Of a stretch of 64,000 nucleotides of DNA, positions 38,798 to 47,255 are shown one piece after another. Source of the stretch: Stentor roeselii. Taxonomy: Eukaryota > Ciliophora > Heterotrichea > Heterotrichida > Stentoridae. How positions within the stretch are numbered: the first letter of the stretch is position 1; the number at the start of each line of letters is the position of its first letter. The DNA is taken from positions 124,001-188,000 of the forward strand of contig RSEH01000018.1 of assembly GCA_006503475.1 (NCBI GenBank). The letters are read 5' to 3'. The notes under the pieces were generated by a model. The model was not told the DNA's origin and did no database searches. It saw only the letters and a list, made by a program, of their open reading frames with translations. The position numbers and the translations under genes were made by a program.

Positions 38798-39115
38798 CTA
38801 ATGCTTATTATGATGCTTCTTGACTTCTCTGTAATCTTGGCAACCCGCGCACCATGGCAAGAAGCACCAAACAACACAATCTAAGCAAAAATCAGGTTTA
38901 CGTCCTAATGCTTCTCGAATTCTTTCCCTGTTAACAGCATTCCCTATCGGCCCTCCTAAAACAGCTATCCAATAAGGAATCCAGCAGCCAAAGTCTCTTA
39001 CTTTGTTTACAGCTGAAGCTTGAAGACAAATAGAACCTAGAGGAATAAAGGTACCAAAGAGACACGACGCCATATCTTTGTGACACTCGAATAGACCTTC
39101 TTTTAAATGGGACAT
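38798..39115 (-). CDS. PLAC8-family Cys-rich protein (105 aa)
   Basis: It starts MSHLKEGLFECHKDMASCLFG, so the usual Cys-Cys pair is reduced to Cys-His. It continues CLQASAVNKVRDFGCWIPYWIAV, then NRERIREALGRKPDFCLDC and CFLPWCAGCQDYREV. The core PLAC8 blocks are kept. It is closest to the copy at 33181 in the middle (CLQASAVN) and C-terminus (KKHHNKH). Likely membrane-associated. It carries TAATGGACTATAA immediately before the ATG. No damage is seen. Confidence 0.88.
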   Translation of the reverse strand: MSHLKEGLFECHKDMASCLFGTFIPLGSICLQASAVNKVRDFGCWIPYWIAVLGGPIGNAVNRERIREALGRKPDFCLDCVVWCFLPWCAGCQDYREVKKHHNKH

Positions 39116-39128
39116 TTATAGTCCATTA
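39116..39128 (-). promoter_or_regulatory. Conserved start-proximal element TAATGGACTATAA before a PLAC8 ATG
   Basis: Identical to the 13-mer at 34153-34165, abutting the ATG on the minus strand. Confidence 0.6.
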
Positions 39129-39698
39129 TGTTAAACTAATCATGGCAGTTATTTTGAATTTTGGGATAATTTTGGTCTTTTTCTTAGACTTTGATAAATC
39201 TGAAGATTTTTTTGATCTGTTAAAATGGGAATATATTTTATGCATCATATTATGAAATTAAATATGAAGTGATCTTAATTTCAATTGTATCCTGATAATG
39301 AGATGAAAAGGATTGATTTTAGAGAGTAATGTAACTATTTTTATTGTTTTATAGGTGCAAAAAAGTATAAATTATTAATTTGAATCAATCTCTTCTCAAA
39401 AGCATCGACACAGTCTATCAAATATTATCAAACAGTAGTCAACAGTTAAATAAATATAAAAATAATGAATCATGAACTCTAGAATGATTCAAATTATTTC
39501 CCCAAAATAATAAAAATTCTTAAAAGTATTAAAGTCTGCAACCTTACCTAAAAAAAATTAAAGAAAAAACTTAAAAAAAATTAAAATTTAACAAAAGTCT
39601 TAAACACCTAATTTTCTTTATAATTTGATAACTTTTAACTTTATTTCCTTAAGAAAATCGAGTAGTTTAATATTTTAATAAATCTTGATAATTATCAT
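39129..39698. other. Divergent spacer at the right edge of the Cys-rich island
   Basis: About 570 AT-rich nt between a PLAC8 gene and a plus-strand gene, with A runs of 7 near 39547. No remnant or element recognised. Confidence 0.5.
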
Positions 39699-40124
39699 AT
39701 GGGCTGCGGCAAACAGGTTTCAAGCCGACAGTCAGTCGAAATTATTGTAATTTCCTCAGTTTATGAACGAACCCCGATCTTATCAATACAAATGGCTGCA
39801 CCGATCGGGATCAAACAAGAGCTGCCTTCAAGTGACCCTTCAAATATTGTCGACTTACTGACTCCTGAAAAAGAAATTCATTTCAAGCCGAGAAAAGAAA
39901 GTATTGTTGAGCTCTCTAAAATAACTAATAAAGAAGAAGACATGCTTAAACATCTTACTATTAAATTAAGAAGTCCTACTGAAGTTGTTCAAAAACTTGA
40001 AGAAAATAACAAATCTCAAGGGTTTAATTTTGATTTTTTAGAGGAAAGCTCGAATAGTCATGTTCAGAAAATGATTGAGGATGTGATTAATGATTTGAAA
40101 GGGATGCGTGATGATAGTAAATAA
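39699..40124 (+). CDS. Hypothetical protein, 141 aa, with N-terminal MGCGK (possible lipid anchor)
   Basis: I do not recognise this protein. It begins MGCGKQVSS, which fits the pattern for N-myristoylation at Gly2 with palmitoylation at Cys3, as in many ciliate membrane-anchored signalling proteins. The rest is polar, with short helical stretches (NKEEDMLKHLTIKL) and no domain I can name. The frame is intact and the composition is like that of its neighbours. A small membrane-tethered adaptor is possible but unproven. Confidence 0.65.
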   Translation: MGCGKQVSSRQSVEIIVISSVYERTPILSIQMAAPIGIKQELPSSDPSNIVDLLTPEKEIHFKPRKESIVELSKITNKEEDMLKHLTIKLRSPTEVVQKLEENNKSQGFNFDFLEESSNSHVQKMIEDVINDLKGMRDDSK

Positions 40125-40366
40125 AGTGACTAGTGTGCATTATTTGACTTTTTTAGTTAAATTTGGTATAGTTATGTTTAATAAGGAATTATGATTATTT
40201 TTAGTGATTAGTTATAAAGATTGGAATCCAAATGGATTTAGATTATTGAAAACTGGAAAATTTAATAAGAATTGAGTTTAGTTATCGTTTCATGCCTTAC
40301 CAAATACACAAACATCAACAGCTTGATTCCTAACATTATTAAACACCCAATTAACACTTTATCTAC

Positions 40367-40828
40367 TTATTCATCCTTTTTTGTTTTCCCACTGACGTCT
40401 TGTCCCCTCTGAGTCAATTGTAATCCAAATTTCATATCTAAACTTTTAAAAATCACCAAACTTCCTTTGGTAGTCGGCCAAAACAAGTAAATAGTAATCA
40501 AAAGTCTTGTCGAGTAGTAAAAAGGAACTTTAGCAAGACAATCACCCAGCAGGTAGTCGACAAAATTATGAAGACTAAAGATTATCCAAAAGCTTATCCA
40601 AAGCTGGAAGTCTTCTTCTTTTGAGTTACTTAAAGATAGGATCGAGTGGTACCCTGGGTATAAAATCCCAGTGAGCAAAACAATGAACCAACCTAGAGAA
40701 TGTGACAAAGTTAGCAAAAATGCCAAAAACAGATACATTGAAACAACTACTGTTGCTGAAATCGAGTATTTCGATATCAGATACTTGATAGGAGGGAAGT
40801 CCTTAAAGTGAATATCGATTTCTTCCAT
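40367..40828 (-). CDS. REEP5/YOP1-like ER membrane-shaping protein (TB2/DP1/HVA22)
   Basis: The ATG at 40828 gives a 153-aa protein (MEEIDIHFKDFPP). Its centre has paired hydrophobic segments typical of reticulon-homology hairpins. The family block FIVLLTGILYPGYHSILSL, then QLWISFWIIFSLHNFVDYL and VPFYYSTRLLITIYLFWP, matches TB2/DP1/HVA22 proteins. These insert wedge-like into ER tubules and stabilise curvature. The C-terminus is short and basic. TTTATAAAT lies 9 nt before the ATG. Length fits REEP5/6 and Yop1 (about 180 aa). Which REEP subgroup it belongs to is open. Confidence 0.87.
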   Translation of the reverse strand: MEEIDIHFKDFPPIKYLISKYSISATVVVSMYLFLAFLLTLSHSLGWFIVLLTGILYPGYHSILSLSNSKEEDFQLWISFWIIFSLHNFVDYLLGDCLAKVPFYYSTRLLITIYLFWPTTKGSLVIFKSLDMKFGLQLTQRGQDVSGKTKKDE

Positions 40829-40954
40829 AGTTCGATTTATAAAAGACAAATTTGATTACTTAGGATAATTATAAATTATACATTAATTAATTTCATAATG
40901 ATTTTCCCTAATGGTTGTTAGTTTAATGAAGATTTTGGTATTTTACTTGTAAAA

Positions 40955-41956
40955 ATGCTGATAAATAACCGGTTTTTATTGAAAAGCCTTCTTGGACAAG
41001 GAAGCTACGGTCAAGTATTCCTGGCGTTTGACAAGTTACTTCAAAAAACAGTAGCTCTAAAGATCCAGATGAAAAAATCATCATCTTATTCATTCAAACA
41101 AGAAATAAAAACTCTAAAAACCCTTTCAGGTACAAAAGGATTTCCAAAGCTTTTCCAATCAGGCACTCACAACGACCTTCACTACTTTGTGATGCCTAAA
41201 TACAAATCAACTCTTCAAGAAGTCTTCGAAAAGAGGTCAAAAACTTTATCAATCAAAGAAGTGGCTTACATTGGATACAAGTTTCTGAAAGTAATTCAAA
41301 AATTTCACTCGTTTGGCTTTATTCATCGCGACCTTAAACCACAAAACATTCTTTTCCATAACAAAAAATTAGTCCTGATTGACTTCGGAGCTTGTGCCAA
41401 ATATGTGGACAATAATTTTCTTCATATAAAACTCGAGACCGGTCAGGGATTCGTGGGAAATCTTGCTTATTCATCGAAAAACGCTCATAAAGGTAGAAAC
41501 TTAAGCAGAAGAGATGACTTGGAATCGATTTGTTATCTTTTTTCTTACTTAATTAACGGAGATTTACCCTGGAGTCGAGAATTTTTGTTTGAAAATACTG
41601 AAGAAAGGATACTTCAATCGAAAATAAATGTGAAAACTGGGACTTTGTTTGGAGAGAAACAAGATTTTATTAAAATCTTTGATTATGTCAGGTCTCTTAG
41701 GTTCGAGGAAAACCCTGATTATGACTTCATGATTCAGACTATGAAAAACTTGTTTCAAATGAATTGTTCTCAGTTTTCTTTGTTTAAATTGAATTCTAGA
41801 TCCAAAAGTCTCATGAGGCAGAAAAGAAAAAGAACGAGAAAATCTGTGGAAATCGTGATTGAAACATTAGTTGCTTCAAAAATGCCGGAATTTAAGGATA
41901 AAAGCAAAATTGTGAGGAATTCGTTGATGGGGATGTTATCAACGAGTATACTCTAA
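40955..41956 (+). CDS. Casein kinase 1-like protein kinase
   Basis: The 333-aa protein is a kinase domain with the Gly loop GQGSYG (14-19), the ATP Lys36 (VALKIQ), HRDLKPQN from 124 and DFG at 143-145. The CK1 signature follows: GNLAYSSKNAHKG...SRRDDLES replaces the usual APE and precedes the CK1-type helix. All catalytic residues are present. The C-terminal ~60 residues are basic and Ser-rich (RSKSLMRQKRKRTRKS), a likely nuclear-localisation or regulatory tail. CK1-like kinases are greatly expanded in ciliates. The substrate is unknown. Confidence 0.93.
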   Translation: MLINNRFLLKSLLGQGSYGQVFLAFDKLLQKTVALKIQMKKSSSYSFKQEIKTLKTLSGTKGFPKLFQSGTHNDLHYFVMPKYKSTLQEVFEKRSKTLSIKEVAYIGYKFLKVIQKFHSFGFIHRDLKPQNILFHNKKLVLIDFGACAKYVDNNFLHIKLETGQGFVGNLAYSSKNAHKGRNLSRRDDLESICYLFSYLINGDLPWSREFLFENTEERILQSKINVKTGTLFGEKQDFIKIFDYVRSLRFEENPDYDFMIQTMKNLFQMNCSQFSLFKLNSRSKSLMRQKRKRTRKSVEIVIETLVASKMPEFKDKSKIVRNSLMGMLSTSIL

Positions 41957-42130
41957 CTGATAATATAGTAAACATAAAATATGAATTATTGGAACTTTTG
42001 ATTTTAATATAAAATAATTTTTATTTATAAGATTGTTGTTGGAACATATCCACCTAAAAAAATCTAAACCCTTTAAATCCATCCCAAATTCTCCCAATCC
42101 AATTTTCCCAAATTTTCATCTATCCACTAA

Positions 42131-43318
42131 ATGAAAATGTCAAGTTCTAAGCACCAAGACTACATAAAACTGCACCTTCAATCCTTGCTAAACGAATTAG
42201 CAACCTCAGTGCTTTCCTCTCTTCCATCAGACCTAGCTTCATTCACATTATCCTTTTTAGAATCGCGTAAGAAGTGTGAGTTATCCCATCCGGAGCAAGA
42301 AGAACTAAAACATCTCCGCATTGAAGTCGAGCGTCTTCGTTCAGGTCACAATCCCGACGAAGAGACCGAAGTAGAGTCGATTTCCAATTCCGACTCCGAC
42401 GACATAATCGAAGACCACGAGATCCTCGCCCCCGTAGTAAAAAAATACCGAACATCAGTAAGCGCCGAGGCTTACGGCCTTTGGAACCGAAAGTCCGAGT
42501 TCAACCCTCGACAAATCTCAAAAACGAACGAACAACGTCAAAGAATCATCGAAGTCATCAACAAGTGCTTCATGTTCTCAGCTCTTGACAAGACTGAACG
42601 AGAAGTCCTTATTTTAGCCTTTGAAGAAAGAAAATTCGAACCAGGCTTCGATGTCATCAGACAAGGCGATGACGGAAATGAACTTTTCGTTGTTGACTCT
42701 GGAGAACTCGCATGTTCGAAAAGGTTTGGACAGGATAAAGATGCGAGGTTTATCAAGAACTATGGACCTGGCGATGCTTTTGGAGAACTTGCTTTGTTGT
42801 ATAATGTTCCGAGGGCTGCTAGCATCAAAGCGACCAGTGAAGCGATTTGTTGGGTTCTTGATAGGGACTGCTTTAACCACATTGTTAAAGAAGCTGCGAG
42901 GAAAAAAAGAGAAACTTATGAAAGTTTTTTGGCTAGTGTGAAATTATTCAAAGAAATCGATGATTATGAAAGGTCACAAATGGCTGATGCCTTGCAGACT
43001 ATTGAGTATGAATCTGGAGAATATGTTATTCATGAAGGGGAATGGGGAGATGTTTTTTATATTGTGGAAGAAGGACAGGCTGTTGCTACGAAAACTCTTG
43101 TACCGGGAAAGGCTCCTGAAGAGGTTTTAAAGTATGAACCTGGAGGGTACTTTGGAGAACTTGCAATGTTAAAAGGCGCTCCTAGAGCTGCTAATGTGAT
43201 TGCGACGAGTCACTTAAAATGCGCCATCATGGATCGCAGGGCATTCAAGAGACTACTCGGGCCTTTAGAAGATATTTTGAAGCGAAATGCATCAGGTTAT
43301 GAAGGTTACAAGTTTTAG
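42131..43318 (+). CDS. PRKAR: cAMP-dependent protein kinase regulatory subunit
   Basis: The 395-aa protein has the R-subunit layout: N-terminal dimerisation/docking-type helices (YIKLHLQSLLNELA...FTLSFLESRK), an acidic hinge, an inhibitor segment KKYRTSVSAEAYG, and two cyclic-nucleotide-binding domains. Both phosphate-binding cassettes are intact: FGELALLYNVPRAAS and FGELAMLKGAPRAAN, with the essential Glu and Arg. It ends LGPLEDILKRN, as in classical R subunits. In the inhibitor segment the usual R-R-x-S is Y-R-T-S with Lys one position earlier, so the P-3 Arg is missing. The protein should hold the catalytic subunit inactive until cAMP (or another cyclic nucleotide) binds. It is convergent with the amino-acid transporter gene, 19 nt between stops. 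Confidence 0.95.
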   Translation: MKMSSSKHQDYIKLHLQSLLNELATSVLSSLPSDLASFTLSFLESRKKCELSHPEQEELKHLRIEVERLRSGHNPDEETEVESISNSDSDDIIEDHEILAPVVKKYRTSVSAEAYGLWNRKSEFNPRQISKTNEQRQRIIEVINKCFMFSALDKTEREVLILAFEERKFEPGFDVIRQGDDGNELFVVDSGELACSKRFGQDKDARFIKNYGPGDAFGELALLYNVPRAASIKATSEAICWVLDRDCFNHIVKEAARKKRETYESFLASVKLFKEIDDYERSQMADALQTIEYESGEYVIHEGEWGDVFYIVEEGQAVATKTLVPGKAPEEVLKYEPGGYFGELAMLKGAPRAANVIATSHLKCAIMDRRAFKRLLGPLEDILKRNASGYEGYKF

Positions 43319-43337
43319 ATAGTAATAGATTCAAGAA

Positions 43338-44567
43338 CTATTTTAAGTCTCCAGTTAGTGAATTGAAGAGGCCGAAACTTGCTAGACTTACGACCCCTGC
43401 CGCGTAAAAAAAAGCTAAAAATTTCATTAAACGAGTCCAACTGGGCTTCATGAAAACTGAATAAAAATTACTGGGAACTACAACCATCAACATCACGTTT
43501 ATAAAACCGCATATCGCGAAGAGGATCACTACTTGGTCAAAGAAAATCGCGATGCAACAAGCGATAAAAGTGATTCCAACACTGATAAAAAAACATCTAC
43601 TCATATCTTACCTCAAATTTCTCGCTTCCCAGTCCAATACATCTAAAATAATACTTCTTAAATTCATGATACTTGTAGGAATCACTACTATCAAGTTAAT
43701 TAAAATCATCATCTCTTCACTGATATCTGCCCAGTATTTATCTGAAACATTCACATAATTAAAAGGTGAAACTGACAGAAATAAGTAAATCAATGAAACA
43801 GGTGCAAGAGTTCTTTTCAGCATTTTTTTCACCCTTGCAGAACTAGGTTCAAACAAGTAATTTTCAAAGGTGGGAAGGCAGTTATAAGCATTATAAACTG
43901 AAAAAATGCAGGCAAAACCTGCACTTTTCGGAAGTTTTTTCGGCATCCATGCGATTTTCATATCCTGATGAAAAAGTGCAAGATCATAAGCACTAATGAT
44001 AAGAATATACCCAATCCCAATAGCATTAGAAAGTTTAGTAAAAATCATATTTTCAAAGTCTTTAAAGATACTCAAAGGTAAAGTGATGAAAATATTAGCA
44101 AGTATCAAAGTATACATTTTTTCCTCATTTTGATTCAGGTCCAAATTAAGTGGTTTGTAGATGTTCGGCACGAAAAAGTTAAACAAACTCATAAAACTCG
44201 CTACCATGAACAATCCATGCAAAATCATCAAAGTCGCTATCAATCCACGCCAGGGCCTTTTGAATGAATAGTAAACCAAAGTATAATAGTCAAATATCTG
44301 TTGTTCAATACATGCTAAAGACAAATGCAACAAACCAATATAAGAAACCAAAACTCCCAACAAATTTATCAACAAGACTTCAAACCAACTCGATGATTTC
44401 AAAACCATCGGCAAAATCATGCAAGACGGTGAAAGAATCGAAAAGACCAGCAAAAAAATCGCTCTTCTCAGAGATCCTCGATTAATAGTTCCACAAGTTC
44501 TTGAAAAACAAGGTCGTCTTGTCCTGTCGAAAGGTGATCCGATGAAGCTATGAATGCTGACACTCAT
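43338..44567 (-). CDS. Amino acid/auxin permease family (AAAP, SLC32/36/38-like) transporter
   Basis: Splicing a 15-nt intron at 43597-43611 joins two hydrophobic frames into a 404-aa protein. About ten to eleven transmembrane segments can be seen. The N-terminal end of the membrane domain (SLRRAIFLLVFSILSPSCMILP) resembles TM1 of the Aa_trans family, and SVYNAYNCLPTFEN lies where TM6 has F-x-x-H/N...P. The last segment ends LFNSLTGDLK. AAAP proteins move amino acids with H+ or Na+, often at lysosomes or the plasma membrane. The ATG lies only 17 nt after the stop of the IMP3 gene on the same strand. Confidence 0.85.
43597..43611 (-). other. 15-nt intron in the transporter gene
   Basis: On the minus strand GTAAGATATGAGTAG. 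Without removal the frame ends at TAA after EARNL-R. With removal it continues CFFISVGITF into a further transmembrane segment. Confidence 0.85.
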
Positions 44568-44584
44568 ACATAAATATAACTATC

Positions 44585-45133
44585 TTAATTACCTAGAAGT
44601 TCATAGTCGTCAAGTTTGTCGTTGTATCGAAGGACTTTCTGTCGAATCTTGCTGGAATCAGACCAAGTGATGAAGTCTTCATATTCTCGGTTCACGTGAA
44701 AAGATGCGTCGGTCACTGTCTCTGGACCTACTTTTATATGGCCTTGCTCGATGAAAGTGACAGCGTCTTTCAATGTTTGAGTCATTCTTAACTTCACAAG
44801 CATCACTGATAGTCTTCTTCTGCAGAAGGAACTTACTGAAAGCTTTTCACAGACTACTAAACTTTTTTTACTTGTTGTTAAACCGGACATGTAAAGTTTG
44901 TTTAGAAGATGTTGAGTCATTTCGATGCGGAATGGGTCGGAAGAAGGAAGTTTTGAGAGATGAGATACTAAACGAGTCACGTATCCGCATATTTTGTTGT
45001 AGTTCTGGTAGTCTTCTCGACGTTGGATGTGGTAACGATGCATCACTTTGTTTTCACGGTCGTTCTCAGGCTTCCAGTTGAAAAAATTCACTTTTTTTAA
45101 GAGTTTTTTCTCGTGGAATTTGAGTTCTCTCAT
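44585..45133 (-). CDS. IMP3: U3 small nucleolar ribonucleoprotein IMP3 (S4-domain)
   Basis: The 182-aa protein matches IMP3 in length (human 184 aa) and pattern. It has an N-terminal MRELKFHEKKLLKKVNFFNWK block and HRYHIQRREDYQNYNKICG, then an S4 RNA-binding domain (FCRRRLSVMLVKLRMTQTLKDA with IEQGHIKVGPE). IMP3 bridges U3 snoRNA and pre-18S rRNA in the small-subunit processome in the nucleolus. It resembles ribosomal protein S4/uS4, but the N-terminal block is specific to IMP3. It is followed at 17 nt by the transporter gene. Confidence 0.95.
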   Translation of the reverse strand: MRELKFHEKKLLKKVNFFNWKPENDRENKVMHRYHIQRREDYQNYNKICGYVTRLVSHLSKLPSSDPFRIEMTQHLLNKLYMSGLTTSKKSLVVCEKLSVSSFCRRRLSVMLVKLRMTQTLKDAVTFIEQGHIKVGPETVTDASFHVNREYEDFITWSDSSKIRQKVLRYNDKLDDYELLGN

Positions 45134-45526
45134 ATTTTAGAAGTATTTTAGGAAATGGATGAGGGTTTTTGGATAATTTACTATTGATAGATTGAATTGG
45201 TTTGTTGAATATTCTAATTTTGAATACTTAAATTGTTAATGATCTCGATTGCAAGGCATATACCAATAATCAATCAAAACAAGGTTAAATGATTAAAATT
45301 CTTTAAAGAAATACATCAAAAAAACTAATCTACCTAATTTTACAATCAAAAAAATCACAGCAACTTCAAAAGATTCAAATCAAATCCCTGAACATCAATA
45401 AACCAAAATAATATTCCACAAAAAAATCCTTCATATAAACCGCCTATTCCTCAAAAACCAATACCCAACAATTCCTCCAAAAAAAAAACTCTAAACCAAG
45501 CCTAGCTTAATCAATAATTCAACCCG
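45134..45526. other. Intergenic region upstream of IMP3
   Basis: These 393 nt lie between the IMP3 start and the stop of the upstream SPATA17-like gene, both on the minus strand. The left part is AT-rich promoter sequence. The right part is C/A-rich on the plus strand (G/T-rich in the transcript sense), as behind other stops here. No frame or RNA gene recognised. Confidence 0.5.
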
Positions 45527-46114
45527 CTAAGTTTTTAAGCTATGTTTTCCAAAGTCACTAACCGCTTCCAGCTGTTTATAAACTCCAGGAATCGCATTAG
45601 TCGAAGTCAAATGATGCAAATTCGTCGAAAGTTTATAAAACTCCATCCGAGCGTATTCTTCTTGTCTCTTCTGCTCATCAGCAACAAGTTCCAGTTTATA
45701 TTTATTCATCTTCTCAAGTCTTCTCTGATTCTTTCCTTTAATATACTCTAAATACTTTTTCCTGGCATGGAAGTCGTGAAGATACTTTCTGGAATAGAAG
45801 CCTCTGTAAATCCTTTGAATGCAGAGGGCAGCTGATGAAAAAAACTGTTTTCTTTGCATTGATAAAGCAAGACTTGTTAGTTTCCAGAAGCTTTTTCGAG
45901 TGCGGTAACCTCGGTAGACCCTTTTGATCACACTAACTGCCCACTTCTGGTGCAAATACAACTTACGCTGCTTGTACATACGCCAAAGTGCCTCTATTTT
46001 TACTGCTGCCTCAAGCTCTTTATAACGGTATTTTTCTGTCTCGTTTATCAGGTTGTAGTACTCGCACATCACTTGTGACTTCCTGGCTTGGTAGTAGTTT
46101 TGAAAATAGTCCAT
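45527..46114 (-). CDS. SPATA17: SPATA17-like IQ-motif protein
   Basis: The 195-aa protein carries three IQ-type calmodulin-binding motifs: VKIEALWRMYKQRKLY, VIKRVYRGYRTRKSFW and LCIQRIYRGFYSRKYL. The order and the following helix with LHHLTSTNAIPGVYKQ match the N-terminal half of SPATA17 (human: YLLSTKQIPGIYN). SPATA17 is a calmodulin-binding protein linked to axonemes and sperm flagella and spindle function. The C-terminal half of the animal protein is absent, so the gene may be a short ciliate form. I looked for a 15-nt intron at the stop and found none. Confidence 0.75.
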   Translation of the reverse strand: MDYFQNYYQARKSQVMCEYYNLINETEKYRYKELEAAVKIEALWRMYKQRKLYLHQKWAVSVIKRVYRGYRTRKSFWKLTSLALSMQRKQFFSSAALCIQRIYRGFYSRKYLHDFHARKKYLEYIKGKNQRRLEKMNKYKLELVADEQKRQEEYARMEFYKLSTNLHHLTSTNAIPGVYKQLEAVSDFGKHSLKT

Positions 46115-46132
46115 TTTATTTTTGGGAAAGAG

Positions 46133-46187
46133 GAGGGAGAGAAGGGAAGGGAGGGAAGGAAGGAAGGGAGGGAGGGAGGGAGATGGC
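46133..46187 (+). promoter_or_regulatory. G-rich purine tract with a perfect G-quadruplex motif
   Basis: A run of GGGA/GGAA words within the 178-nt divergent promoter of the SPATA17-like gene and the secreted Cys-rich gene. Positions 46166-46180 read GGGAGGGAGGGAGGG, four G3 runs with 1-nt loops. It is unique in this AT-rich window. Confidence 0.75.
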
Positions 46188-46292
46188 GAGTTTTATTGAG
46201 AATTGGTTGGGTGGAGGTATAAATTTCCATACTTCCCATCCTAAACCCCTAAACAAAAATTCATAAAGTCCCAAAAAAAGCCTAAAATATAA

Positions 46293-47213
46293 ATGTCCAA
46301 AGGATTAGTGGCTATCTTAGTCTTCTGCTTTTTCTCAATAACAAGCGGTCAGACAACAACTGACGCAAGTATAACTCCAGAGGCAGCTCTAGTTTGTCCT
46401 AAATACCAATGCCTGACCACCCCAAGCCTGACATGCGTATCCGCCACGCAAGACGGGTGGTCAGTCAGTGACTGCCCGATAGGTTTCGAATGCAAATTTT
46501 CTTTTTCTTCAATGAACACCTCTTCATGTCAAGTCGAAATCGAGACCGAAACAGAAGTTGAGCCATCATGCTATGCAGGCTACATCGCCGCGAACCAGCC
46601 TTGCACAGCGAATGACTTCTGCGCATTGGGACACTATTGCGAACCTGTCACTCAGACATGCAAGCCGAGAGCACTTCTTGGGGCAGTCTGCACTGACGCC
46701 TACCAATGCGAAGCAAACTCCGTCTGCAATGCAGGTTCTTGCGTGGCTCACTTCTCAGTTCCCGTCGGTGGTGCGAGTTCCTCAGCAGTAGCCTGTTCTT
46801 CAGGAATCGTTTTCAATTCAACATGCCAGGCTTCAGAAGTCACAAACGGAACCCTTCCAAAGGTTTGCACCCACCAAGCCGACTGCATCGCTGCTGATGG
46901 AGTAACTCAAGGGCTTTGCCAGTGCGGAGCGAATCTTCAAGGAACTGCTTATTGTGCTGCTCACAGGTCGGATAAGATCAGTCTTAAACAACTCGCTGCT
47001 AGTTATAATGGGAATTATGATGAGATCAAGTACTATACTCACAAGTTGATGTATTTCCATATCGTCTTAGGAGAAATCGTCAAACAACCTGTCGAGGACT
47101 GTCTTGATGAAGCAGCGGATATTGAGACTTTCGAGGACTTGAAAGAACTTTTCAAAATGTGCTCAAGTAGTTGTGTTAATCGCACTACTTGTGCTGCTGA
47201 GTTAGGATTTTAG
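46293..47213 (+). CDS. Secreted Cys-rich protein (306 aa)
   Basis: The protein has a clear signal peptide (MSKGLVAILVFCFFSITSG). About 24 cysteines follow, in spacing unlike the zinc-binding family: CPKYQCLTTPSLTC, then CYAGY...PCTANDFCALGHYC...TCKPRALLGAVC, as in EB-module or Dickkopf-like disulfide domains. The C-terminal part is helical with CSSSCVNRTTC. Such proteins are probably disulfide-bonded and secreted, or stored in cortical granules. The function is unknown. It uses more C-ending codons at the 5' end than its neighbours. A G-quadruplex motif lies in its promoter and ATATAA lies directly before the ATG. Confidence 0.8.
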   Translation: MSKGLVAILVFCFFSITSGQTTTDASITPEAALVCPKYQCLTTPSLTCVSATQDGWSVSDCPIGFECKFSFSSMNTSSCQVEIETETEVEPSCYAGYIAANQPCTANDFCALGHYCEPVTQTCKPRALLGAVCTDAYQCEANSVCNAGSCVAHFSVPVGGASSSAVACSSGIVFNSTCQASEVTNGTLPKVCTHQADCIAADGVTQGLCQCGANLQGTAYCAAHRSDKISLKQLAASYNGNYDEIKYYTHKLMYFHIVLGEIVKQPVEDCLDEAADIETFEDLKELFKMCSSSCVNRTTCAAELGF

Positions 47214-47255
47214 GTAATTTTGAAAAGATTGATGGAATTTTAGAGATTTTCATAA

